A DNA stretch of 14,894 bases from Prevotellaceae bacterium UBA4359. GTDB lineage: Bacteria > Bacteroidota > Bacteroidia > Bacteroidales > Bacteroidaceae. The stretch covers positions 22,188-37,081 of the forward strand of contig DGSP01000051.1 of the NCBI GenBank assembly GCA_002393555.1, given 5' to 3'. The notes beneath the pieces were generated by a model. It had not been told where the DNA came from. It searched no databases and saw only the letters and a list, made by a program, of their open reading frames with translations. The translations under genes were made by a program, and so were the position numbers. This document shows, piece after piece, positions 1-7,245 of the stretch; position 1 is the first letter of the stretch, and every line of letters begins with the position of its first letter.

Positions 1-135
1 CGATTAAGTGAGAGAAAAACCAAATAAATTTGAGTTTTTTCAGGATGCAAGTGCCACTATTGTTTTTTCTGCGGAGCAGAATGGGATGTGGAAACAGGGA
101 AAACAAGGTTGCAGGAGAAAAAAAGGGAGTTTTTC

Positions 136-166
136 TTGCTCGTGTAGCCGATTTGTACTAACTTTG
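136..166 (+). promoter_or_regulatory. Bacteroidetes-type promoter of the TPR-like gene
   Basis: A perfect -7 box, TAACTTTG, lies at 159-166, and a TTG at 136-138 lies 20 bases upstream as a plausible -33 element. Transcription would start near 170-175, leaving a leader of about 20 nt before the ATG at 194. This supports 194 over the GTG at position 8, which lies upstream of the promoter. I see no gene in positions 1-135. Confidence 0.65.
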
Positions 167-193
167 TACTTTCTTAGTGAACAACAGAAGAAA

Positions 194-1210
194 ATGAAAA
201 AGAGAATTTTAGTAATAATAGGAATAGTCTTGCTGTGTTTTACAGGCTATGTGGTCACATCGTGCGCAGGTTTGTCGAACAAGGAGAAACAGGGAGAAGT
301 GTGTGATAGTTGTAATGACTCACTGGTGGCACAAAGACTGTTGGCAAATCCACGGCTCGCCTTGCAAACGATTGATAGTTTGGAAGCCGCAGGCATGGGC
401 ATTCCTCAGCGCCTGTATGGCTATAGGGCCTTGGCCTACAATCAGTTGGGCGACATACAAAACCTGATAAAATGGGGCCGGAAGGCTTTGGAGGGCAACG
501 CTTTGCTTGAGAGTGACGATGAAATGTTTTATCAGGTGTCAGATAAACTGTTCACCGTCCTAGTCAATCAGGGCGAGACCGAAAGCGCGCTTGCTGTGGT
601 TCAGCGCGGCTATGATGCAGCCAAGGAGAACACGGAGACACGTGGCTTGCATTGGGCGGCCATCATGCTACATGGCATTGGCTATTGCGAAATGCAGATG
701 GGCCATATCGACGAGGCTGAGAGATGCTTCAGCCAGTCGTACATCGGGCTGAAACAGATGGCCTCCTCCGACAGCAGTCTGTTCAACCTGCGCACTTGTG
801 CCAGAGTTGCCTACAATATTGTGGATGCCTACAACAGCACGGAGCAGTATGACAAGGCCGCTGCGTGGATTGAGTCGGCTGAAGATGCACTTGAGAAGAT
901 GGCTGCATCGCCCGAATGTCCGCAGGCACTCAAGAATGACTTTATGGGTGGCTTGGCCATTCAGAAGGCCATCGTGCTGCTGCAGGAGGGCCGTCGTGCC
1001 GAGGCCGATGCATCCTATGCCACAGCCATGCAGTTGGATTATGCCAATTCAAGTTACGGCATCGTGGAGAGTGCCGTCTATCTTGAACGGGCCAATCGCA
1101 TGGCAGAACTGATGGCGTTGATGCCAAGAATCGACTCACTCTCCAATGCCTGGGGCAATCCTGCCTCGCTGGCGCATTGGGAAAAATACCAGAAGAAGGA
1201 AACCCTTTAG
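194..1210 (+). CDS. TPR-like putative lipoprotein, function unknown
   Basis: A 338-residue protein from the ATG at 194. The N-terminus has a KKR positive patch, a hydrophobic segment at about 5-21, and V-T-S-C at 21-24, which fits the relaxed Bacteroidetes lipobox; it could instead be a simple membrane anchor. The rest is helical and Ala/Leu/Glu-rich with TPR-like pairs: a Leu/Ala-rich helix near 50-65 and further pairs near 75-95, 115-135, 155-185 and 210-235 (for example the segment with GYCEMQMGHIDEAERCF). I infer an extracytoplasmic scaffold or binding role. In Bacteroidetes such TPR arrays also form the sensor part of hybrid kinases, but no kinase domain follows. The gene has its own promoter, and 88 bases separate it from the next gene. 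Its start is chosen because the in-frame extension to position 8 crosses the promoter and is not protein-like. The partner is unknown. Confidence 0.75.
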   Translation: MKKRILVIIGIVLLCFTGYVVTSCAGLSNKEKQGEVCDSCNDSLVAQRLLANPRLALQTIDSLEAAGMGIPQRLYGYRALAYNQLGDIQNLIKWGRKALEGNALLESDDEMFYQVSDKLFTVLVNQGETESALAVVQRGYDAAKENTETRGLHWAAIMLHGIGYCEMQMGHIDEAERCFSQSYIGLKQMASSDSSLFNLRTCARVAYNIVDAYNSTEQYDKAAAWIESAEDALEKMAASPECPQALKNDFMGGLAIQKAIVLLQEGRRAEADASYATAMQLDYANSSYGIVESAVYLERANRMAELMALMPRIDSLSNAWGNPASLAHWEKYQKKETL

Positions 1211-1298
1211 TTGCAGAAGCCCCTTGGGCAGGGATGACCTTTCGCCGGCAAGAGTGTCAATCTTTTCAGAATATTTTTTCACCATTATATTATAGTTT

Positions 1299-2480
1299 AT
1301 GAAGGAATTAGCATTGAAGTATGGCTGCAACCCCAATCAGAAGCCATCACGTGTCTATATGGAGGAGGGCGAACTCCCTATCGAGGTGCTCAACGGTCGC
1401 CCGGGCTACATTAACCTGCTCGACGCTTTCAACAGTTGGCAGTTGGTCAAGGAACTGAAGGCCGCCACGGGCATGCCGTCGGCTGCATCGTTCAAGCACG
1501 TCAGCCCTGCCGGTGCAGCCGTGGGCGCGCCACTCAGCGACACGCTGAAGAAAATCTACTTTGTGGATGATGTGAAACTGCCCCTCACTCCCATCGCAAC
1601 GGCATACGCTCGCGCCCGTGGTGCCGACCGCATGTCTTCGTTTGGCGATTTCATTGCCCTGTCCGACACTTGCGATGAGGCTACAGCCACACTCATCAAG
1701 CGCGAAGTCAGCGATGGCATCATAGCCCCCGACTATACGCCTGAGGCTTTGGCCATTCTGAAAGCCAAGCGCAACGGCACCTACTGTGTCATCAAGATGG
1801 ACTCCACCTACCAGCCTGCTCCCATCGAGCGCAAGCAGGTGTTCGGCGTCACTTTTGAGCAGGGACGCAACGAGATTGACCTGACGGGCGACAACCTCTT
1901 CGACAACATTCCCACAGAGAATAAAGACATCCCTGCCGATGCCAAGCGCGACCTGAAGATTGCCCTCATCACGCTCAAATATACACAGTCCAACTCCGTC
2001 TGCTACGTGAAGGACGGACAGGCTATCGGCATCGGTGCCGGCCAGCAGAGCCGCATCCACTGCACCCGTCTGGCAGGCAACAAGGCCGACATTTGGTGGC
2101 TCCGTCAGTGTCCCAAGGTGCTGGCTCTGCCTTTCCGAAGCGACATCCGCCGTGCCGACCGCGACAACACCATCGACGTGTATATCGGCGACGAATATGA
2201 AGACGTGCTGCGCGAAGGCACATGGCAAAACTTCTTCACCGAGAAGCCCGAACCGCTCACGGCTGAGGAAAAGAAAGCATGGCTGGCCCAGAACACGGGT
2301 GTATGCCTCGGTTCCGATGCCTTCTTCCCCTTTGGCGACAACATCGAGCGTGCCCATAAAAGCGGTGTGCAGTACATCGCCCAGGCCGGCGGTTCGGTGC
2401 GCGACGACAATGTCATCGAGACCTGCAACAAGTACGGCATCGCCATGGCATTCACAGGCATCCGCCTCTTCCACCACTAA
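1299..2480 (+). CDS. Stand-alone AICAR transformylase (PurH C-terminal domain homologue)
   Basis: Predicted to transfer a formyl group from 10-formyltetrahydrofolate to AICAR, giving FAICAR, the penultimate step of purine synthesis, in the cytoplasm. The 393 residues cover only the transformylase half of bifunctional PurH (about 510 residues); the N-terminal IMP cyclohydrolase domain is absent. The Lys-His pair that corresponds to the catalytic pair of the family is K66-H67, in ASFKHVSPAG. The C-terminus carries GGSVRDD, an FTGIRLF stretch and the terminal RLFHH typical of the family. Ring closure to IMP would need another protein elsewhere, probably a full PurH, so this may be a paralogue. 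I leave the symbol blank because purH implies both activities. It starts at an ATG 88 bases after the previous gene; the next gene begins 5 bases after its stop, suggesting one operon. Confidence 0.9.
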   Translation: MKELALKYGCNPNQKPSRVYMEEGELPIEVLNGRPGYINLLDAFNSWQLVKELKAATGMPSAASFKHVSPAGAAVGAPLSDTLKKIYFVDDVKLPLTPIATAYARARGADRMSSFGDFIALSDTCDEATATLIKREVSDGIIAPDYTPEALAILKAKRNGTYCVIKMDSTYQPAPIERKQVFGVTFEQGRNEIDLTGDNLFDNIPTENKDIPADAKRDLKIALITLKYTQSNSVCYVKDGQAIGIGAGQQSRIHCTRLAGNKADIWWLRQCPKVLALPFRSDIRRADRDNTIDVYIGDEYEDVLREGTWQNFFTEKPEPLTAEEKKAWLAQNTGVCLGSDAFFPFGDNIERAHKSGVQYIAQAGGSVRDDNVIETCNKYGIAMAFTGIRLFHH

Positions 2481-2485
2481 ATCTT

Positions 2486-2695
2486 ATGGCTTCAGACAAC
2501 GAAATCCAGTATGCCATCATGAATGGCATCAACTTTGGCAAGGCCAAGAGCGAGAAGAAGGAAGACCCCAACAAGGTGAAGACCAAGGCTCGCAAGAAAG
2601 GCTACCAGACGGGCGCACACAAGTCGGGTGCAGCCAAGCACAAGGCTGAAATCCGACAGCGTGTGAAGAGCCGTCCCACTCAGCGAAAGGGATAA
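2486..2695 (+). CDS. Small, very basic protein of unknown function
   Basis: A 69-residue protein beginning five bases after the AICAR transformylase stop, so very likely co-transcribed and perhaps translationally coupled. I do not recognise a family. The N-terminal 20 residues (ASDNEIQYAIMNGINFGKAK) look folded, with a possible short helix. From about residue 18 the chain is dominated by Lys and Arg, with repeated short basic motifs (KARKKG, HKSGAAKHK, RQRVKSR) and almost no hydrophobic residues. This resembles disordered basic tails of ribosomal or nucleic-acid-binding proteins, but that is inference only. There is no signal peptide or membrane segment. Codon use matches the neighbouring genes, which argues for a real gene rather than a chance ORF. 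Confidence 0.65.
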   Translation: MASDNEIQYAIMNGINFGKAKSEKKEDPNKVKTKARKKGYQTGAHKSGAAKHKAEIRQRVKSRPTQRKG

Positions 2696-2707
2696 AGAGA
2701 TGAAAGG

Positions 2708-2770
2708 CGTACCCCTCGACTACGACACATCGTACCCCTCGGCTACGGCACATCGTACCCGAGGGGTACG
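2708..2770 (+). repeat. Tandem 23-bp repeat with overlapping inverted repeats
   Basis: Two near-identical 23-bp units, 2708-2730 and 2731-2753, differ at two positions. A third partial unit (CGTACCC, 2754-2760) is followed by CGAGGGGTACG (2760-2770), which is complementary to the start of every unit: 11 bp with unit 1, 12 bp with unit 2 and 7 bp with unit 3. Three alternative hairpins are therefore possible. No U run follows, so a plain terminator is unlikely. The repeat lies between the small basic gene and the favoured start of the transglycosylase, five bases before its ATG at 2775. Confidence 0.8.
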
Positions 2771-2774
2771 TCGT

Positions 2775-3977
2775 ATGGACTTCCACGTCGCCCATCTGCT
2801 GCTCATCCTCTTCATCCTCCTCTTGCAACTCTGTCTGGCGGCTTGCACCTCCGGCGGAGCGCAGGGTGGGGCAGGGCGGTCGCCCTATGCCCAGGGAGCA
2901 TCGCAGGGCAATCCCCACTTCGACCTGCCCGACATTCAGCAGAACGGCGAACTCATCATCCTCACCCTCTATGGCCCAGAGAGTTATTTCGAGTTCAGGG
3001 GCGAAGACTTCGGCCTGCAGTTCATGATTGTGCGTCAGTATGCCAAGAGCATCGGTGCGTCTGTTCGTGTCGATGTGGCACGAAATCAGCGGGAACTCTA
3101 TGAGAAAATCATGAACGGAGAAGGCGACATCATCGCCTGCCAACTCAGCCGAAGTGACTCGCTGATGGCTCAACTGGACTTTGTGGGAGAGAAAGAAATC
3201 ATCACCTTCATGGACAGCCTCAGCCGTCAGCGCAAGGATGACTCGCTCCGCCCACGTCAGCATGCGGCTTGGGCGGTGCGGAAAGATTCTCCGCTGTTGT
3301 CGGCCTCGTTGGCCCAGTGGATGACAACTCACCAAAAGGATTTCTTTGCCTACACCACCATCCGCATCCAGTCGGCAGGAGGGCACACCTACACCCCACG
3401 CCGCAAGGTGGCCTCACCCATCCTCAATGCCTCGCGTGGTGAAATCTCGCTCTACGACGGCATCTTTAAGCGGCAAGCCCTCAAGTGTGGTTGGGACTGG
3501 CGGTTGCTGGCAGCGCAGGCTTATCAGGAGTCCGCCTTCGACCCGCAGGCCGTGTCCTACATGGGGGCCATGGGACTGATGCAACTCATGCCAGGCACGG
3601 CTCGCGAGGTGGGTGTGGCACTGGCCGATGTGTTCGACCCGCAGAGCAATGTGCAGGGTGCGGTCAAATATATCAACAAACTCAACACCCACTATGCAGC
3701 CATTGCCGATGCCAACGAGCGCATCAACTTCATCTTGGCTGGCTACAATGCCGGTGCAGGCCATGTGGACGATGCACGTGCCTTGGCTCGGAAGTATGGC
3801 AAGAACCCCGATGTGTGGCTCGGCAATGTCGATGTCTTTGTGCTGAGAATGAGCCAGAAAGAATACTATAACCAGCCCGAAGTTAGGCATGGCTATTTCC
3901 GTGGCAGCGAAACTTACGACTACGTGAACAGCATCCGTACCCGCTGGAGTGAATATAAGAAAACGGTTAACAAATAA
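2775..3977 (+). CDS. mltF: MltF-like membrane-bound lytic transglycosylase (lipoprotein)
   Basis: Predicted to cleave peptidoglycan glycan strands with formation of 1,6-anhydromuramic ends, acting in the periplasm from a lipid anchor. From the ATG at 2775 the protein has 400 residues. A hydrophobic Leu-rich signal at 8-20 ends in the lipobox L21-A-A-C24. Residues about 55-185 resemble the solute-binding (SBP_bac_3) module found in MltF. Residues about 235-370 are an SLT domain: W-D-W-R-L-L-A-A-Q, then Q-E-S-A-F with the expected catalytic Glu at 252, then G-A-M-G-L-M-Q-L-M-P, and later AGYNAG. An in-frame ATG at 2700 would add 25 residues encoded by the repeat element and would bury the signal peptide, so 2775 is preferred. 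It probably belongs to the operon of the two preceding genes. Domain order matches MltF; orthology to the E. coli gene is not proven. Confidence 0.88.
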   Translation: MDFHVAHLLLILFILLLQLCLAACTSGGAQGGAGRSPYAQGASQGNPHFDLPDIQQNGELIILTLYGPESYFEFRGEDFGLQFMIVRQYAKSIGASVRVDVARNQRELYEKIMNGEGDIIACQLSRSDSLMAQLDFVGEKEIITFMDSLSRQRKDDSLRPRQHAAWAVRKDSPLLSASLAQWMTTHQKDFFAYTTIRIQSAGGHTYTPRRKVASPILNASRGEISLYDGIFKRQALKCGWDWRLLAAQAYQESAFDPQAVSYMGAMGLMQLMPGTAREVGVALADVFDPQSNVQGAVKYINKLNTHYAAIADANERINFILAGYNAGAGHVDDARALARKYGKNPDVWLGNVDVFVLRMSQKEYYNQPEVRHGYFRGSETYDYVNSIRTRWSEYKKTVNK

Positions 3978-3982
3978 CGATT

Positions 3983-4177
3983 TTGGTACTCATCGCCTTC
4001 TTGGGTACAGTCATCTATCTCTTTGGCACCGACCTCTTCGTGCATATCCGCTATATGATGTACACCACCATCAATGTGAAAAGCAGAAACATCAGGGTTC
4101 GGCGGCTCTGTTCCTCCTTTCTTCATCTGTATATTGGTAGAGGTGGGCGGGGTGGCATGATGGGTGCATCTGATTGA
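3983..4177 (+). CDS. Possible short membrane protein or truncated gene remnant
   Basis: An open frame follows the transglycosylase stop at once, with no ATG; the TTG at 3983 (or ATT at 3980) would be the start. Residues 2-13 form one hydrophobic segment (VLIAFLGTVIYLF), then charged residues follow, and the first 35 or so codons look like the coding style of the left-hand genes. From about 4092 the frame runs antisense to the end of hsdR and becomes Arg/Gly-rich and unlike a natural protein. Either this is a small single-pass membrane protein, or it is the 5' part of a longer gene cut off where the restriction island begins. I cannot tell which; it may also be noise. Confidence 0.3.
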   Translation: MVLIAFLGTVIYLFGTDLFVHIRYMMYTTINVKSRNIRVRRLCSSFLHLYIGRGGRGGMMGASD

Positions 4178-6599
4178 CGGCTGTGCTATTGTACAGGTTC
4201 CGTTGCATCGTCAGGAAAAAGTCGCGCAGACCGATGGGCGTCATCTGCAGTTTCGTCATGGCATCCGTTGTGGAGTGATACTTCATGTCGATGAGCGTTG
4301 GCAGTTTGTCCATGCCCAGTTCCTTGAAGCCATTGCGCACATACATGTCGAGGATGAAGTCGGCAAACTCCTGTTGCTGCTTGGTCACCTTCTTCCGCAA
4401 GTCTTCGCGCACAATCAGTGCCCTCCGTTCGCGCTCCATCGGCGTGGTGTTGTAGGCCAAGAATGCCAGCACGTCCAGCATGTCGCACTTCTCCATTTGC
4501 AGGAAACGGCGCATGACTTCCAACTTATCTTCTTGAAACCCTGAACGCTCCAACAACTCCAGCAACTGCTCGCGGGTGTCGGGTTGGCTCCATCGCTCAC
4601 GCAAATCATCCTCGCCATCCAGAAATTCCGGCAATGCGCCAAAGAGTCGCTTCACATACTCTCCGAGCGTCAGTAACTCATCGCCAAACTGGATGCGTTC
4701 TTCCCAGTCGGTGTGTAGCGTGAGCGAACGCAACTTCGACAGTTTCACCACGATTTGTTTCTTCTTTTGCCCACCGTCACAGGTACAGGGCAGATGTCCG
4801 CACACAGGGCAAGGCGTAGGCACCTTCGGAGGACACACACAGGGGTCTTGTCCACATTGGGGGCAGACACCTTGGGGTCTCTTCTTGCAAGTGCAAGGAT
4901 AATTGCCGCATATCGGGCAGAAAGGGTCGCCATCCCATTCGGGGTCTTGGAAGTTGCTCGATGCACCCACAAAGTCGTAGAGAGTGAAGAAATACTTGCC
5001 CTCAAACAGGCGAGTGCCGCGACCTAAGATTTGCTTGAACTCCACCATGTTGTTCACCGGGCGGAGCAGCACGATGTTCCTCACGTTTCGGGCATCCACC
5101 CCAGTGGAGAGTTTCTGCGAGGTGGTCAAGATGGTGGGGCGCAAGAGGTCGTTGTTCTGGAAGAGTTTCAGCATCTTCTCCCCCTTGTCGCCATCGTCAG
5201 CCGTCACCCGTTCGCAATAGTTCGAGTCGGGCACACGCTTCCAGCGGTTAATCATCGCCGCAATCTGCAAGGCATGGTTCTGAGTGGCACAAAACACCAG
5301 CGTTTTTTCGTTGGGGTCAATCCTGCCCAACAACTCCTTCACCCTGTGTTCGTCACGCTCCTTCAGTTGGATGTCTCCCTTGTAGAAGTCACTCTCCGTA
5401 TAGACCTTCTTCTTGTCAATCTCACCCTCCACATCGTCGTTGGGATTATACTGATAGGTGTCGATGTTGCTCGTTGCCACCTGCACACGGAAGGGGGTCA
5501 AGAAGCCGTCCTCAATGCCCTGCTTCAGCGAGTAGGTATAGACAGGACTGCCAAAATATGCGTAGGTGTTGGCATTCACCTTGCGTCGGGGAGTGGCAGT
5601 CATGCCCAACTGCACGGCAGGCTCAAACCAGTTCATCAGTTCCCGCCATTCGCTCTCGTCGTTTGCTCCGCCACGGTGACACTCGTCGATGATGATGAAG
5701 TCGAAGAAATCCCTCGGCCATTGCTTGTAATAAGGTTCTCCACCTTCTTCCGCACTCCCCATCACCGTCTGGAAGATGGTGAAGTACAGGTGTCGCGCTG
5801 TGGGCAGACGGTCGTTGTGCTTCTTGTCGTGAATCAGTTCGGGCGTCACACGCTCCATCGCATCCTCGGGGAACTGCTCAAAGTCGTTCTTCGCCTGGTT
5901 CGCCAAGATGTTGCGGTCGCTGATGAAGAGGATGCGCGGTTTCTGCTCCGTCCCTCTGTTGTTCCAGTTGGTTTCGTAGAGTTTCCAGCAGATTTGGAAA
6001 GCCGTGTAGGTCTTTCCCGTGCCTGTCGCCATCGTGAGCAAGATGCGTTTCTGCCCCATAGCCACAGCACTCAGCACATTGTCGATGGCAATTTCCTGAT
6101 AGTAGCGAGGTTCACGGCCGCCACCACGATTCAGCGCACAGAGGTTGAACTTGTCGCGCCATTCATTGTGTTCCGTGTAGGTCATCGCCCACAACTCTTG
6201 CGGACTTGGGAACTTCGCCACGGGGCCTTCTGTGGAAGGGATGATGTAGTTGCCCTCGCTGTCCTTCACACCCATGTCGATGCCCCAAATCTCATCACCG
6301 TTGGTGGCGTAGGCAAAGCGGATGTGCAGCAACTCGGCGTACTCTTTCGCCTGTGGAATGCCCACACTCACATCCTTCTCGTCGCTCTTCGCCTCAATCA
6401 CCGCCAACTTCCGTTTCTTATATTCCAGCAGATAGTCAGCCTTCTTCGGGTGTCGGTTCTGGGGCAAAGAACTCACCTGACCCGGTGCAATCTGATAGGC
6501 ACGTTGCTCCGTCAGTATCTCACTTTCAGGCACTTGTTCCCATCCCACGCCATACAGCGCAGGGTCAATCTTCTTTCGTCGGGTTGCTGTTTCGTCCAT
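4092..6599 (-). CDS. hsdR: Type I restriction enzyme, R subunit (HsdR)
   Basis: Motor and nuclease subunit that joins HsdM and HsdS, pulls DNA with ATP and cuts unmethylated DNA far from the recognition site. The 835-residue length is close to the type IB (EcoAI-like) group and shorter than EcoKI. The nuclease motif is D55 with E69-A-K71. SF2 helicase motifs follow: Walker A ATGTGKT (191-197, K196), DECH at 305-308, TAT at 334-336, and QILGRGTR (523-530). Between the motor and C-terminal helical domain, residues 561-607 hold three CPxCGxxPCxC units spaced exactly 18 residues apart, 12 cysteines in all, a likely zinc-binding insertion in a linker that is variable in this family. The C-terminal part (about 640-835) is helical and probably docks HsdM. 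The gene follows the toxin by 57 bases with no clear promoter of its own. Its start ATG at 6597-6599 lies in an inverted repeat. Confidence 0.95.
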   Translation of the reverse strand: MDETATRRKKIDPALYGVGWEQVPESEILTEQRAYQIAPGQVSSLPQNRHPKKADYLLEYKKRKLAVIEAKSDEKDVSVGIPQAKEYAELLHIRFAYATNGDEIWGIDMGVKDSEGNYIIPSTEGPVAKFPSPQELWAMTYTEHNEWRDKFNLCALNRGGGREPRYYQEIAIDNVLSAVAMGQKRILLTMATGTGKTYTAFQICWKLYETNWNNRGTEQKPRILFISDRNILANQAKNDFEQFPEDAMERVTPELIHDKKHNDRLPTARHLYFTIFQTVMGSAEEGGEPYYKQWPRDFFDFIIIDECHRGGANDESEWRELMNWFEPAVQLGMTATPRRKVNANTYAYFGSPVYTYSLKQGIEDGFLTPFRVQVATSNIDTYQYNPNDDVEGEIDKKKVYTESDFYKGDIQLKERDEHRVKELLGRIDPNEKTLVFCATQNHALQIAAMINRWKRVPDSNYCERVTADDGDKGEKMLKLFQNNDLLRPTILTTSQKLSTGVDARNVRNIVLLRPVNNMVEFKQILGRGTRLFEGKYFFTLYDFVGASSNFQDPEWDGDPFCPICGNYPCTCKKRPQGVCPQCGQDPCVCPPKVPTPCPVCGHLPCTCDGGQKKKQIVVKLSKLRSLTLHTDWEERIQFGDELLTLGEYVKRLFGALPEFLDGEDDLRERWSQPDTREQLLELLERSGFQEDKLEVMRRFLQMEKCDMLDVLAFLAYNTTPMERERRALIVREDLRKKVTKQQQEFADFILDMYVRNGFKELGMDKLPTLIDMKYHSTTDAMTKLQMTPIGLRDFFLTMQRNLYNSTAVNQMHPSCHPAHLYQYTDEERRNRAAEP
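4779..4919 (-). repeat. Coding repeat: triple Cys-rich unit in hsdR
   Basis: Encodes HsdR residues 561-607. Cysteines lie at 561, 564, 569, 571; 579, 582, 587, 589; and 597, 600, 605, 607, the same C-x2-C-x4-C-x-C pattern three times at an exact 18-residue period. Linkers between units are Pro/Lys-rich. Tandem duplication of a 54-bp segment is the simplest origin, with divergence since then. Confidence 0.85.
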
Positions 6600-6645
6600 G
6601 TTTCTGTTCTTTTGGAGCCTTCTTCATACATGGCACAGAAACATG
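6597..6645 (-). promoter_or_regulatory. Inverted repeat covering the hsdR start codon
   Basis: CATGTTTCTGT (6597-6607) and ACAGAAACATG (6635-6645) are perfect 11-bp inverted copies separated by 27 bases. On the hsdR message the second arm ends with the AUG start codon, and the purine-rich GAAGAAGG that could serve for ribosome binding lies in the loop. It could be a start-codon hairpin or a protein-binding dyad. Confidence 0.6.
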
Positions 6646-6656
6646 ATTAATACATC

Positions 6657-6956
6657 TTATTTCTTCTGATACACTTTTAAGGGTTGTCGTGCAGTGGAGC
6701 GGATGCTGAGTACCGTCAATCTATGTGAGTCGTAGCGAAAAATGATGATAAAGCCCATTAGATAAAAGAAACGCACATTGTCGCGTGTAGATGGGCTACT
6801 GGCTGTGGGCATCAATGCCAGCCGCTCAAGATCCGCCATCAGATTTTTCAATAAGCGTCGGCTATATACGTCCGACCCATTGCGTTTGTCATAGAACGTC
6901 AGAATCTTCTGCAACTGTACGGTGGAGCGACGGTTAAAAGTAATCAGTCGAACCAT
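6657..6956 (-). CDS. RelE/ParE superfamily toxin of a type II toxin-antitoxin pair
   Basis: A 99-residue basic protein with the compact RelE/ParE layout: a first strand (VRLITF), a helical hairpin at about 10-50 (STVQLQKILTFYDKR, then RRLLKNLMADLERLALMP), then alternating beta strands (VRFFYLMGFIIIFRYD and RLTVLSIRSTAR) rich in aromatic and Arg residues. Known members either cut mRNA on the ribosome (RelE) or poison gyrase (ParE); the sequence alone does not decide which. The start ATG at 6956 overlaps the end of the antitoxin gene by 13 bases, the usual coupling in such operons. The stop lies 57 bases upstream of hsdR on the same strand, so read-through could supply hsdR. The call rests on length, pattern, context and the paired acidic gene rather than a search. 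Confidence 0.75.
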   Translation of the reverse strand: MVRLITFNRRSTVQLQKILTFYDKRNGSDVYSRRLLKNLMADLERLALMPTASSPSTRDNVRFFYLMGFIIIFRYDSHRLTVLSIRSTARQPLKVYQKK

Positions 6957-7195
6957 TGTGAAAACATCGTTTTGAATTCATCCATCGAAACGACTTCACC
7001 GCGTTCCACTTCTGCCAACTCTTCCTCTAAGTCTGGAGTGACCTGCAAAACACCATCTACCACATGAGCGTATGCCACATCGTAGGGAATGGCCACATCC
7101 TCATAAGTGTATGCAGCATTCATCGCAGGTTCATGCGCTGTCAGGGTGCTGTTATCTTCTTCTTCCATTAGTGGATAAGGCTTTCTTTCTTCCAT
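6944..7195 (-). CDS. Antitoxin partner of the RelE/ParE-type toxin
   Basis: An 83-residue acidic protein from the ATG at 7195. An in-frame extension to 7255 would run through the promoter and is rejected; a second ATG at 7168 is a possible later start. The first 50 residues are Glu-rich with a middle segment (YEDVAIPYDVAYAHVVDGVL). The C-terminus ends in a short helix, MDEFKTMFSQWFD, of the type that in many Bacteroidetes antitoxins wraps the toxin. No clear DNA-binding motif can be named by eye. The end overlaps the toxin start by 13 bases. A well-formed promoter lies just upstream, with a small inverted repeat over its -33 box that could be the autoregulatory operator. Confidence 0.7.
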   Translation of the reverse strand: MEERKPYPLMEEEDNSTLTAHEPAMNAAYTYEDVAIPYDVAYAHVVDGVLQVTPDLEEELAEVERGEVVSMDEFKTMFSQWFD

Positions 7196-7213
7196 CGTTC
7201 TGGTATTTTGTCG

Positions 7214-7245
7214 CAAAGATACGACACGATTCCGAAAGTTCCAAA
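7214..7245 (-). promoter_or_regulatory. Promoter of the toxin-antitoxin operon (possibly also hsdR)
   Basis: On the minus strand TTTG (7245-7242) is followed after 20 bases by TATCTTTG (7221-7214), a perfect TAnnTTTG. The start of transcription would lie near 7205-7210, giving a very short leader before the ATG at 7195. AAAGTT-CCA-AACTTT at 7235-7249 is a perfect 6-bp inverted repeat overlapping the -33 box and is a candidate operator. Confidence 0.75.

Noticed and set aside
1347..2477. 376-codon minus-strand open frame opposite the AICAR transformylase
   Set aside because: Shadow of the conserved plus-strand enzyme; composition (Val, Ala, Gly, His-rich) is typical of antisense frames.
2708..2770. 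CRISPR array
   Set aside because: Units are directly adjacent with no spacers, there are fewer than three full units, and no cas gene is nearby.
2700..2774. 25-residue N-terminal extension of the transglycosylase
   Set aside because: Encoded entirely by the tandem/inverted repeat; using it would place the lipoprotein signal inside the chain.
5031..6650. 539-codon plus-strand open frame opposite hsdR
   Set aside because: It is the antisense of a clearly conserved HsdR with all motifs; its translation is Val/Leu/His-rich without a recognisable domain, as expected from GC-rich codon use on the other strand.
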